Of a DNA stretch of 5,470 nt, positions 1 to 5,470 are shown one piece after another. The notes beneath the pieces were generated by a model that ran no database searches, was not told the origin of the DNA, and worked only from the letters and a program-made list of their open reading frames with translations. Both the position numbers and the translations under genes were made by a program. Location of the stretch: NCBI GenBank assembly GCA_002783525.1, contig PFGS01000077.1, forward strand, positions 1 through 5,470. Direction: 5' to 3'. This stretch comes from Ignavibacteriales bacterium CG12_big_fil_rev_8_21_14_0_65_30_8 (GTDB lineage Bacteria; Bacteroidota; Ignavibacteria; Ignavibacteriales; Ignavibacteriaceae). Each line of letters begins with the position of its first letter. Positions within the stretch are counted from its first letter, which is position 1.

Positions 1-2042
1 ATTTAAATTATCCCGTTAAGAGTAGTGATAAATTTGTTACTGTAGCTACTACTCGTCCTGAAACAATGCTTGGTGATACAGGAATTGCTGTTAATCCTGA
101 AGATGAAAGATATAAAGATCTTATTGGTAAAAAAATCATCCTTCCTTTAGTTGGAAGAGAAATACCAATTTTTACCGATGAATATGTTGATAAAGAATTT
201 GGAACTGGTGCTGTTAAAGTAACACCTGCTCACGATGTAAATGATTATGAAATGGGTAAGAGACATGAACTGGAAGTACTTAATATTTTCAATGATGATG
301 CCTCAACAAATAATAATGTTCCGGAAAAATTCAGAAATTTAGACAGATTTGATGCAAGAAAAAAAGTAATTGCATCAATGGAAGAATTAGGATTACTTGT
401 AAAGACAGAAGATTATCAAAACAAAATAGGTTATTCTGAAAGAGGCGGGGTACCGATTGAGCCTTATTTATCCGAACAATGGTTTATGAAAATGGATGAA
501 ATTGCCAAGCCTGCAATTAAAGCAGTTACTGACGGCAAGGTTAATTTCCATCCAAATCATTGGGTAAAAACTTACGATCATTGGATGAGTAATATTAAAG
601 ATTGGTGCATATCTCGTCAGCTTTGGTGGGGACATAGAATACCTGTCTGGTATTGTGTGGGGGATGATTATTGCAAATTAGAGTGTAAAAATCCTATTGT
701 AGCTGTTGATAGGCCTGAAAAATGTCCGCATTGTGGTTCAACTAAATTGAAACAAGATGAAGACGTACTTGATACCTGGGCATCAAGCTGGCTCTGGGCT
801 TTTGATGTTTTTAAAACCGAAGAAGAACAAAAATATTATTTCCCAACAGACACACTTGTTACTGCGCCGGATATAATCTTCTTTTGGGTTGCAAGAATGA
901 TTATGTCAGGACTTTATTTTAAGAAAAACATTCCTTTCAAAGATGTTTATTTTACAAGTGTGATCCGTGATATGAAGGGAAGAAAGATGAGTAAATCTCT
1001 TGGCAATTCACCTGATCCGTTGGATGTAATTGATGACTACGGAGCTGATGCATTAAGATTTACCGTAATTTATTTAGCACCGCTCGGACAGGATGTTCTT
1101 TTCAGTTCTGACAAATGTGAGTTTGGTAGAAATTTTGCCAATAAGATCTGGAATGCCGGAAGATTTTTAGTGATGAATGCTGAAAAAATTAAATTGAATA
1201 ATTCATTAATAAACGAATATATAGACTTTACTGATAAATGGATCTCCTCAAGATTAAATGAAACTCTTAAAATCCTGGAAACTTCACTGGATAAATTTGA
1301 AATTAACAATGCTTCAAAAATTATTTACTCATTTGTTTGGAATGACTTCTGCGACTGGTATTTAGAGCTAATTAAAACAAGATTGTATTCAGATAATGAA
1401 GAAATAAAATCTGCGGTATTGACAAGAGCAATTAAAATATTTGAAGAATTATTAAAGATCGTTCATCCATTTATGCCGTTTATTACGGAAGAACTTTGGC
1501 ATTTTGTTTCCGGAAAAGAAATTAATGAAAGTATTTCTCAATCAAAATACCCGGTTACAGATCCTTCGCAAATAAATTCAGATATAGAAAAGGAAATGGA
1601 ATTTTTACAAAATATTATAACTGCGGTAAGAAATATAAGGGGTGAAATGAACATTGCTCCTTCACTTCAGCTTGATGTATTTATTAAAACAGAAAAAATA
1701 AATGATGAACAGTTGGAGTATATAAAAAAATTAGTCAAAGCTAAAAATATTACAATTGGCAGTAAACTTGTAAAACCAAAAGCAAGTGCTTCAAAAGTTA
1801 TAAACAATTGTGAAATTTATATTCCTTTAGAAGGAATAATAGATATAGAACTTGAAAGAAACAGACTACAAAAAGAGATCAACCGTTTGGAAGGTTCTTT
1901 AATTGGGATAGATAAAAAATTGAGCAATGAAAAGTTTTTTAATAATGCCCCACCAGAAGTTGTAGAAAAAGAAAAGCAGAAAAAAGAAGATTGGCAGAAT
2001 AATATTGTAAAGCTAAAAAGTTTATTAGAAGATATTAGTTAG
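1..2042 (+). CDS. valS: Valyl-tRNA synthetase, C-terminal part (5' end outside window)
   Basis: This class I synthetase attaches valine to tRNA-Val in the cytoplasm and hydrolyses mischarged Thr-tRNA. The frame is open from the window edge (codons from base 3) and gives about 679 residues of a family usually near 870-880 aa, so roughly 200 N-terminal residues, including the HIGH motif, are missing. Visible in order: editing-domain motif ATTRPETMLGDT (from base 45) and FGTGAVKVTPAHD; the WWGHRIP segment (624-644); five cysteines (codons at 654, 672, 684, 723, 732) ending in CPHCG, a probable zinc site; DVLDTWASS (from 762); the KMSKS ATP loop (984-998); the anticodon-binding helical domain (DKWISSRL from 1233, WNDFCDWYLE from 1338, HPFMPFITEELW from 1464); and a charged C-terminal coiled coil (about 1845-2039), the tRNA-binding arm typical of ValRS. 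The ATG at 66 is an internal Met of the editing motif and is not the start. No frameshift or missing visible motif was seen. Convergent with pruA. Confidence 0.97.
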   Translation, partial: LNYPVKSSDKFVTVATTRPETMLGDTGIAVNPEDERYKDLIGKKIILPLVGREIPIFTDEYVDKEFGTGAVKVTPAHDVNDYEMGKRHELEVLNIFNDDASTNNNVPEKFRNLDRFDARKKVIASMEELGLLVKTEDYQNKIGYSERGGVPIEPYLSEQWFMKMDEIAKPAIKAVTDGKVNFHPNHWVKTYDHWMSNIKDWCISRQLWWGHRIPVWYCVGDDYCKLECKNPIVAVDRPEKCPHCGSTKLKQDEDVLDTWASSWLWAFDVFKTEEEQKYYFPTDTLVTAPDIIFFWVARMIMSGLYFKKNIPFKDVYFTSVIRDMKGRKMSKSLGNSPDPLDVIDDYGADALRFTVIYLAPLGQDVLFSSDKCEFGRNFANKIWNAGRFLVMNAEKIKLNNSLINEYIDFTDKWISSRLNETLKILETSLDKFEINNASKIIYSFVWNDFCDWYLELIKTRLYSDNEEIKSAVLTRAIKIFEELLKIVHPFMPFITEELWHFVSGKEINESISQSKYPVTDPSQINSDIEKEMEFLQNIITAVRNIRGEMNIAPSLQLDVFIKTEKINDEQLEYIKKLVKAKNITIGSKLVKPKASASKVINNCEIYIPLEGIIDIELERNRLQKEINRLEGSLIGIDKKLSNEKFFNNAPPEVVEKEKQKKEDWQNNIVKLKSLLEDIS

Positions 2043-2066
2043 TTCTATAAAAGTATAAAGAAAAAC

Positions 2067-2187
2067 TTTTAATAGTCATTTCGAAGAAATCCGTCATTTG
2101 ACGGATGACTGAGAAATCTTTCTTCTTTTAAATTTTTACTCAAAAAGATTTTTCACCTCCTTTTGTCGGTTCGAAAAGACATTAAAA
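2067..2187. repeat. Interspersed palindromic repeat, copy A (REP/MITE-like)
   Basis: This non-coding element fills most of the gap between the 3' ends of valS and pruA. Its ends are imperfect inverted repeats: TTTTAAT plus GTCATTTCGAA (2067-2085, one bulged A at 2074) against TTCGAAAAGAC plus ATTAAAA (2170-2187), with one mismatch. Inside is a perfect hairpin, ATCCGTCA-TT-TGACGGAT (2089-2106). A second inner pair is GAGAAATCTT (2111-2120) with AAGATTTTTC (2145-2154), 9 of 10. The left 46 bases (2075-2120) match bases 3893-3938 of copy B at 41 of 46 positions without gaps. No ORF or transposase is present. A non-autonomous, transposase-mobilised origin is inference. Confidence 0.85.
2089..2130 (+). 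terminator. Candidate terminator hairpin after valS, within repeat copy A
   Basis: The perfect 8-bp hairpin ATCCGTCA/TGACGGAT (2089-2106) lies 46 bases after the valS stop. It is followed after a short gap by a T-rich stretch (2117-2130). A weaker 7-bp stem, TAAAAGT/ACTTTTA (2048-2054 with 2065-2071), sits directly after the stop. The T-tract is not immediately next to the stem, so this is a tentative intrinsic terminator. The full fold of copy A could act in both directions and also end pruA transcripts. Confidence 0.3.
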
Positions 2188-2219
2188 TTTAATCTTAATT
2201 TCCATACCTAAATAATTAT

Positions 2220-3851
2220 TTATTCCTCTTCCATAAAAGGATATCTCCAATCCTTTGGAGGATCAAATGTTTCTTTAATGGAACGAACACTCATCCAGCG
2301 TAAAAGATTCATTGCACTTCCTGCTTTATCATTGGTACCTGATGCCCTTCCGCCACCAAACGGCTGCTGACCGACAACTGCCGCTGTTGGTTTATCATTT
2401 ATATAAAAATTACCTGCTGCATGTCTTAGTTTGTTAGACATTTTAACAAGTACTTCTCTGTCCTGTGACCAGATAGCACCTGTTAAAGCATATGGGGAAG
2501 TATTATCACAAAGTTCCAATGTATCATCAAACTTTTTATCATCGTAAACATAAATTGTTAAAACAGGTCCAAATATTTCTTCTACCATAGTTTTAAATTT
2601 AGGATTTGTCGTAACTATAGTTGTAGGTTCTATAAAATATCCTTTTGAGTCATCATAATTTCCACCGGTAATTATTTCAGCCTCTTTCGATTTTTTTGCA
2701 AAATCTATATAACCTGTAATACTTTTGAAAGCAGGTTTATCGATTACAGCTGTCATAAAATTTGTAAAATCTTCAGGGTCTCCCATTTTAATTTTACCAA
2801 CTTCTTCAATATATTTTTTCTTGAAATCTTTCCATAAAGATTTTGGTAAATACATTCTGGAAAGTGCAGAACATTTTTGTCCTTGATATTCAAAAGCAGC
2901 CCTGATTGAAGCTGTTACTAAAGCATCTACATTTGCAGTGTTGTGAGCAAACAGAAAATCTTTTCCACCTGTTTCACCGACAATCCTTGGATAGTATTTT
3001 GCTTTGTGAATATTTTCGCCAACAGTTTTCCACATTCCCTGAAATACTTCTGTAGAACCTGTAAAATGTATACCTGCTAGATCAGAACTTGTCAATACAG
3101 GATTACCTACATCACCGCCTGAACCTGGAATAAAATTAATTACTCCAGCAGGTAAACCTGCTTCCATTAAAAGTTTCATTACAAAGTATGCTGAATAAAC
3201 TGCTGAAGATGCAGGTTTCCAAAGAACAACATTTCCCACCATTGCAGGTGCTGATGGCAGATTTCCTCCAATCGAAGTAAAGTTAAATGGATTGACCGCA
3301 AAAATAAATCCTTCCAACGCCCTATATTCTGAACGGTTCCACATTCCTTTTGTTGACATTGGCTGCTCAGCCATAAGCTGTGTCATAAAATGTGTATTAA
3401 ATCTCCAGAAATCTATTAACTCACAAGCTGCATCTATTTCTGATTGGTAAGCTGTTTTTGATTGAGCAAGAATTGTTGCAGCATTAACAGTAGAACGCCA
3501 AGAACCGGCAAGTAATTCAGCTGCTTTTTGAAATATTGCCGCTCTGTGTTCCCAAGGCATGTTTTCCCATTTTTCTCTGGATGAAAGTGCGGCTTCAATA
3601 GCCATTTCAACTTCTTTTTTTCCTGCTTTATGATATACACCTAATTTTTTTGAGTGATTATGCGGCACTCTCATATCACCTGTGTTGCTGGTTTTAATTT
3701 CTTTTCCACCAATAATAAGTGGTATTTCAATTTCTTTTGATTTTAATTCTGAAATTTTCTTTTTTAATTCTTCTTTTTCTTTACTGCCCGGTGAATAAGA
3801 TAAGACAGGTTCATTAACCGGGGTTGGTACTTTGAAATAAGCGTTTGACAT
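2220..3851 (-). CDS. pruA: 1-pyrroline-5-carboxylate dehydrogenase (ALDH4 type)
   Basis: The enzyme oxidises L-glutamate 5-semialdehyde (open form of P5C) to glutamate with NAD+, the second step of proline catabolism, in the cytoplasm. The 543-aa protein is complete and close in length to mature ALDH4A1-type enzymes. Its N-terminus (NEPVLSYSPGS, residues 13-23) is typical of that branch. Aldehyde dehydrogenase landmarks are intact: NPFNF (187-191), WKPAS with Lys212, the Rossmann FTGST (263-267), the general-base region GETGGKD with Glu293, the nucleophile Cys327 in YQGQKCSA, EEIFGPV (424-430), and the substrate-anchor loop FGGGRASGTNDKAG (498-511). There is no fused proline dehydrogenase (PutA) domain, so PRODH must be encoded elsewhere. 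The ATG is fixed by GGAGG five bases upstream. It is convergent with valS and flanked by repeat copies A and B. The symbol rocA is also used for this activity. Confidence 0.95.
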   Translation of the reverse strand: MSNAYFKVPTPVNEPVLSYSPGSKEKEELKKKISELKSKEIEIPLIIGGKEIKTSNTGDMRVPHNHSKKLGVYHKAGKKEVEMAIEAALSSREKWENMPWEHRAAIFQKAAELLAGSWRSTVNAATILAQSKTAYQSEIDAACELIDFWRFNTHFMTQLMAEQPMSTKGMWNRSEYRALEGFIFAVNPFNFTSIGGNLPSAPAMVGNVVLWKPASSAVYSAYFVMKLLMEAGLPAGVINFIPGSGGDVGNPVLTSSDLAGIHFTGSTEVFQGMWKTVGENIHKAKYYPRIVGETGGKDFLFAHNTANVDALVTASIRAAFEYQGQKCSALSRMYLPKSLWKDFKKKYIEEVGKIKMGDPEDFTNFMTAVIDKPAFKSITGYIDFAKKSKEAEIITGGNYDDSKGYFIEPTTIVTTNPKFKTMVEEIFGPVLTIYVYDDKKFDDTLELCDNTSPYALTGAIWSQDREVLVKMSNKLRHAAGNFYINDKPTAAVVGQQPFGGGRASGTNDKAGSAMNLLRWMSVRSIKETFDPPKDWRYPFMEEE

Positions 3852-3855
3852 TGAG

Positions 3856-3861
3856 TCCTCC
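3856..3861 (-). promoter_or_regulatory. Strong Shine-Dalgarno site for pruA
   Basis: Read on the minus strand, GGAGGA lies just before the pruA ATG, with ACTCA between GGAGG and the start codon. It decides the start at 3851. It stands out because neither the PagL-like gene nor amn in this window has a recognisable SD, which suggests efficient initiation on pruA. Confidence 0.8.
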
Positions 3862-3872
3862 GAGCTATCGTT

Positions 3873-3878
3873 ATTATA
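3873..3878 (-). promoter_or_regulatory. Possible -10 element of the pruA promoter
   Basis: The minus strand reads TATAAT here, 21 bases before the pruA ATG. A start site near 3866 would give a leader of about 15 nt that still includes the GGAGGA site. No good TTGACA lies 17 bases upstream. That area falls in the terminal inverted repeat of copy B (TTCGAA at spacing 19, ATGACA at spacing 13). The match may be chance in AT-rich DNA. Confidence 0.4.
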
Positions 3879-3888
3879 AAAACTTTCA

Positions 3889-4000
3889 AATTGTCATTTC
3901 GAAGGAATCCGTCAGCTGACAAATGACTGAGAAATCTTTTAGGTTAGAATTTTAATGAAAGATTTCTCCTACGGTTAACACCGGATTCAAAATGACAATT
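3889..4000. repeat. Interspersed palindromic repeat, copy B (REP/MITE-like)
   Basis: A 112-bp non-coding element bounded by 15-bp inverted repeats: AATTGTCATTTCGAA (3889-3903) and TTCAAAATGACAATT (3986-4000), 14 of 15 pairing. Further pairs lie inside: GAATCCG (3905-3911) with CGGATTC (3982-3988), which competes with the terminal pair for 3986-3988; the palindrome GTCAGCTGAC (3911-3920); and a perfect 11-bp pair GAGAAATCTTT (3929-3939) with AAAGATTTCTC (3958-3968). The single strand could fold into a long cruciform-like hairpin. The left 46 bases match copy A at 41 of 46, in the same orientation. The right half is more diverged. The element lies between the end of the PagL-like gene and the start of pruA, and its left end borders the proposed pruA -10 box. 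No clear target-site duplication is visible. Confidence 0.88.
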
Positions 4001-4033
4001 ACTATATTCACAATAAATAATTTAAATACAGTT

Positions 4034-4055
4034 ATCTAAAATCGTACTTTTAGAT
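4034..4055 (-). terminator. Weak hairpin after the PagL-like gene, possible terminator
   Basis: ATCTAAAA (4034-4041) and TTTTAGAT (4048-4055) form a perfect 8-bp stem with a six-base loop, 27 bases beyond the stop of the minus-strand gene. The stem has a single G-C pair and no continuous U-run follows, so termination here is uncertain. Repeat copy B further downstream could do the job instead. Confidence 0.35.
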
Positions 4056-4082
4056 TCTTTAATCAAATTTGGAGTGAATTTA

Positions 4083-4574
4083 TTATAACGGAATTGTAAG
4101 GTTTACAGCAATATTTTCAACACCGGGATTCGGCGGACCAAGACTTGCATTTGAAATATGGCTTAAACTGATGCCTAATCTATAATTATTTAATTTTAGT
4201 GCCAGTTCTAATTTGGAACGAAATTCTAAAGCGTAAAATAAATCTTTACTGTTTCCTTTATTATAATATCCGGTGGAAAAACTTGGAGTTAATACCAGAA
4301 AACTACTTAAATGAATGTCGGTTGTTATTCCTGCAAAAATAAAAAAACCTTTGTCAGTATTTGCCATTACGCCTAAAATTGGGTTCAGAAATAGTATGTC
4401 AGTTCCTGATCTGTATTCCAATCCAATTAGAGTAGATTTTTTCACCTTTTTATTAAAATCAAAAGTACCTGTCTCCAGGGTAATATAATTATTATTTTGT
4501 GCTTTTATATTAGAAGTAAATAAAACTATAAAAAGTGTTAGCAAGATTTTTGAAAGGCAATATTTTTTTAACAT
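4083..4574 (-). CDS. PagL-like lipid A deacylase / acyloxyacyl hydrolase family protein
   Basis: A 163-aa protein, probably an outer-membrane beta-barrel. The N-terminus MLKKYCLSKILLTLFIVLFT...KAQ (residues 1-26) is a Sec signal peptide with likely cleavage after Gln26 or nearby. The rest shows alternating amphipathic strands. The C-terminal block HISNASLGPPNPGVEN (139-154) carries His139, Ser141 and Glu153. Their +2 and +14 spacing equals the His126/Ser128/Glu140 triad of Pseudomonas PagL, and Asn142 and Asn149 fall at its Asn129 and Asn136 positions. PagL removes the 3-O acyl chain of lipid A; the substrate here is inferred. It ends in Leu rather than the usual aromatic residue. The frame is open upstream to an ATG at 4736, but that start would overlap amn by 79 bases and put about 54 odd hydrophobic residues before the signal peptide, so the ATG at 4574 is preferred. 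There is no clear SD. A related barrel of unknown substrate is the alternative. Confidence 0.8.
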   Translation of the reverse strand: MLKKYCLSKILLTLFIVLFTSNIKAQNNNYITLETGTFDFNKKVKKSTLIGLEYRSGTDILFLNPILGVMANTDKGFFIFAGITTDIHLSSFLVLTPSFSTGYYNKGNSKDLFYALEFRSKLELALKLNNYRLGISLSHISNASLGPPNPGVENIAVNLTIPL

Positions 4575-4604
4575 TAAGAGAATATTTAATAATTTGTGTT
4601 TTGT

Positions 4605-4633
4605 TTGACAATAAATATAAATAATAATATTAA
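4605..4633 (+). promoter_or_regulatory. Possible amn promoter in an 83-bp divergent region
   Basis: A perfect TTGACA (4605-4610) is followed 17 bases later by TATTAA (4628-4633, 4 of 6 to the -10 consensus). This would start transcription near 4640, about 18 nt before the amn ATG. The whole spacer 4575-4657 is extremely AT-rich and must also hold the promoter of the leftward PagL-like gene. On that strand TATATT (4614-4619) is a candidate -10 with no matching -35. No Shine-Dalgarno precedes either start. Confidence 0.4.
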
Positions 4634-4657
4634 ATTGTTTTTTATAAATGAATAAAT

Positions 4658-5470
4658 ATGAGTAGAAAAATGTCAACATTGAATAAATCAAAAAACTTAA
4701 AAACAAAATTAGATATTGCAAAAGACTGGCTTCCAAGATATACAGGGACTAAAATTGATGAATTCGGAGATTATATTCTTCTTACAAATTTTAATAATTA
4801 TGTAACACAATTTGCTGAAATATTTAAGTGCAATGTTAATGGTATTGGAAAACCAATGCAGACTGCTACAAACACACAAGGTTTATCAATTATTAATTTT
4901 GGAATGGGATCACCAAATGCTGCAACAATAATGGACCTGCTTATAGCAAGAAAACCAAAAGGTGTTTTATTTTTAGGCAAATGCGGCGGGTTAAAAAAAT
5001 CAACGGAGCTTGGCCATTTTATTTTACCAATAGCTGCAATAAGAGGAGAAGGAACAAGTAATGATTACATGCCAAGTGAAGTGCCTGCATTACCATCATT
5101 CAAACTCCATAAATTTGTTTCTGATAAAGTAATTGAAAAAAAACAAGAATATAGAACAGGTGTAATTTATTCAACAAACAGAAGATTATGGGAATGGGAC
5201 AAAGAGTTCAAATCATATTTGAAAAAACTTTCTTTAATCGGGATTGATATGGAAACTGCAACTGTATTTGTAGTTGGCTTAGTTAATGAAATTCCAAGGG
5301 GTGCATTGCTATTGGTCTCTGATATGCCGTTAGTTCCGGAGGGAATAAAAACAGAAGCATCAGACAAAATGATAACAAATAAATTCTCCGATCTCCATCT
5401 TCAAATTGGTATTGAAGCAATGACAGAAATCGGAGAGAAAGGCGAGCAGATAAAACACTTTAAGTATTGA
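4658..5470 (+). CDS. amn: AMP nucleosidase, short form
   Basis: The enzyme cleaves AMP with water to adenine and ribose 5-phosphate, a cytoplasmic purine turnover and salvage step. The 270-aa protein is complete; its TGA is the last codon of the window. It is a single nucleoside-phosphorylase-fold domain. Visible motifs are TNFNNYV (43-49), FGMGSPNAATIMDLL (81-95), FLGKCGGL (105-112, probable phosphate or ribose region), RGEGTSNDY (129-137), IDMETA (196-201, the DME motif that holds the ribose) and LLVSDMPLVPEG (218-229) with Asp222 at the position of the catalytic Asp. E. coli Amn is about 484 aa with an extra N-terminal regulatory domain, which is absent here as is usual in Bacteroidota homologues. 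The start is taken as the ATG at 4658; the in-frame ATG at 4670 would drop four residues and cannot be excluded. There is no SD. A different nucleosidase substrate is possible but less likely. Confidence 0.9.
   Translation: MSRKMSTLNKSKNLKTKLDIAKDWLPRYTGTKIDEFGDYILLTNFNNYVTQFAEIFKCNVNGIGKPMQTATNTQGLSIINFGMGSPNAATIMDLLIARKPKGVLFLGKCGGLKKSTELGHFILPIAAIRGEGTSNDYMPSEVPALPSFKLHKFVSDKVIEKKQEYRTGVIYSTNRRLWEWDKEFKSYLKKLSLIGIDMETATVFVVGLVNEIPRGALLLVSDMPLVPEGIKTEASDKMITNKFSDLHLQIGIEAMTEIGEKGEQIKHFKY

Noticed and set aside
66..68. ATG at 66 as the start of valS
   Set aside because: The frame is open back to the window edge, and the 21 preceding codons encode the conserved ATTRPET part of the editing domain.
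1070..1309. 79-aa minus-strand frame inside valS
   Set aside because: It is antisense to conserved ValRS sequence, with no recognisable motif or ribosome binding site.
3434..3640. 68-aa minus-strand frame inside pruA
   Set aside because: It is an out-of-frame shadow of the conserved aldehyde dehydrogenase N-terminal region; Lys-rich low-complexity product.
2075..3938. Repeats A and B as part of a CRISPR array
   Set aside because: There are only two copies, 1.8 kb apart with a gene between, and each is internally palindromic with inverted ends. There is no regular spacing or spacers.
3852..4082. Structured leader or riboswitch upstream of pruA
   Set aside because: The foldable part matches the interspersed repeat also found beyond the 3' end of pruA, so a gene-specific riboswitch is not supported.
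2220..4574. Operon of the PagL-like gene and pruA
   Set aside because: They share a strand but are 231 bp apart, with a hairpin and a repeat between. pruA has its own candidate promoter and strong RBS, and the functions are unrelated.
4798..4980. 60-aa minus-strand frame inside amn
   Set aside because: Antisense shadow of the conserved nucleosidase region, with no independent support.
5167..5367. 66-aa minus-strand frame inside amn
   Set aside because: Antisense to the DME and SDMP catalytic region; Ser/Thr/Ile-rich product typical of shadow frames.

Overview
The window is AT-rich, Gram-negative-type chromosomal DNA with ordinary housekeeping genes. The protein types point to the Bacteroidota/FCB group: an ALDH4A1-like P5C dehydrogenase, a short AMP nucleosidase of the type common in Bacteroidota, and a PagL-like outer-membrane protein. 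Shine-Dalgarno sites are missing in front of two of the three visible starts, which also fits. The interspersed repeat family resembles repeats I associate with Ignavibacteria-like genomes. That last placement is from memory and unverified.

Layout. Positions 1-2042 (+) hold the C-terminal three quarters of valyl-tRNA synthetase (valS); its 5' end lies off the window. A 177-bp convergent gap (2043-2219) contains repeat copy A. Positions 2220-3851 (-) encode a complete 1-pyrroline-5-carboxylate dehydrogenase (pruA/rocA type, 543 aa) with a strong GGAGG ribosome binding site. The 231-bp gap 3852-4082 holds the pruA leader, repeat copy B and a small AU-rich hairpin. Positions 4083-4574 (-) encode a 163-aa secreted PagL/acyloxyacyl-hydrolase-like barrel protein with an intact His/Ser/Glu triad. 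An 83-bp divergent promoter region (4575-4657) separates it from a complete 270-aa AMP nucleosidase (4658-5470, +), whose stop codon is the last codon of the window.

The genes do not form a pathway. They cover tRNA charging, proline catabolism to glutamate, lipid A or outer-membrane remodelling, and purine nucleotide salvage or turnover. Strand changes and repeats suggest separate transcription units. No gap exceeds 300 bases.

The most interesting non-coding signal is a pair of foldable, REP/MITE-like repeats of about 110-120 bp. They lie in the same orientation on both sides of pruA; one sits between two convergent gene ends and the other abuts the pruA promoter. I found no defence system, CRISPR array, RNA gene or transposase, and no convincing undescribed multi-gene system.
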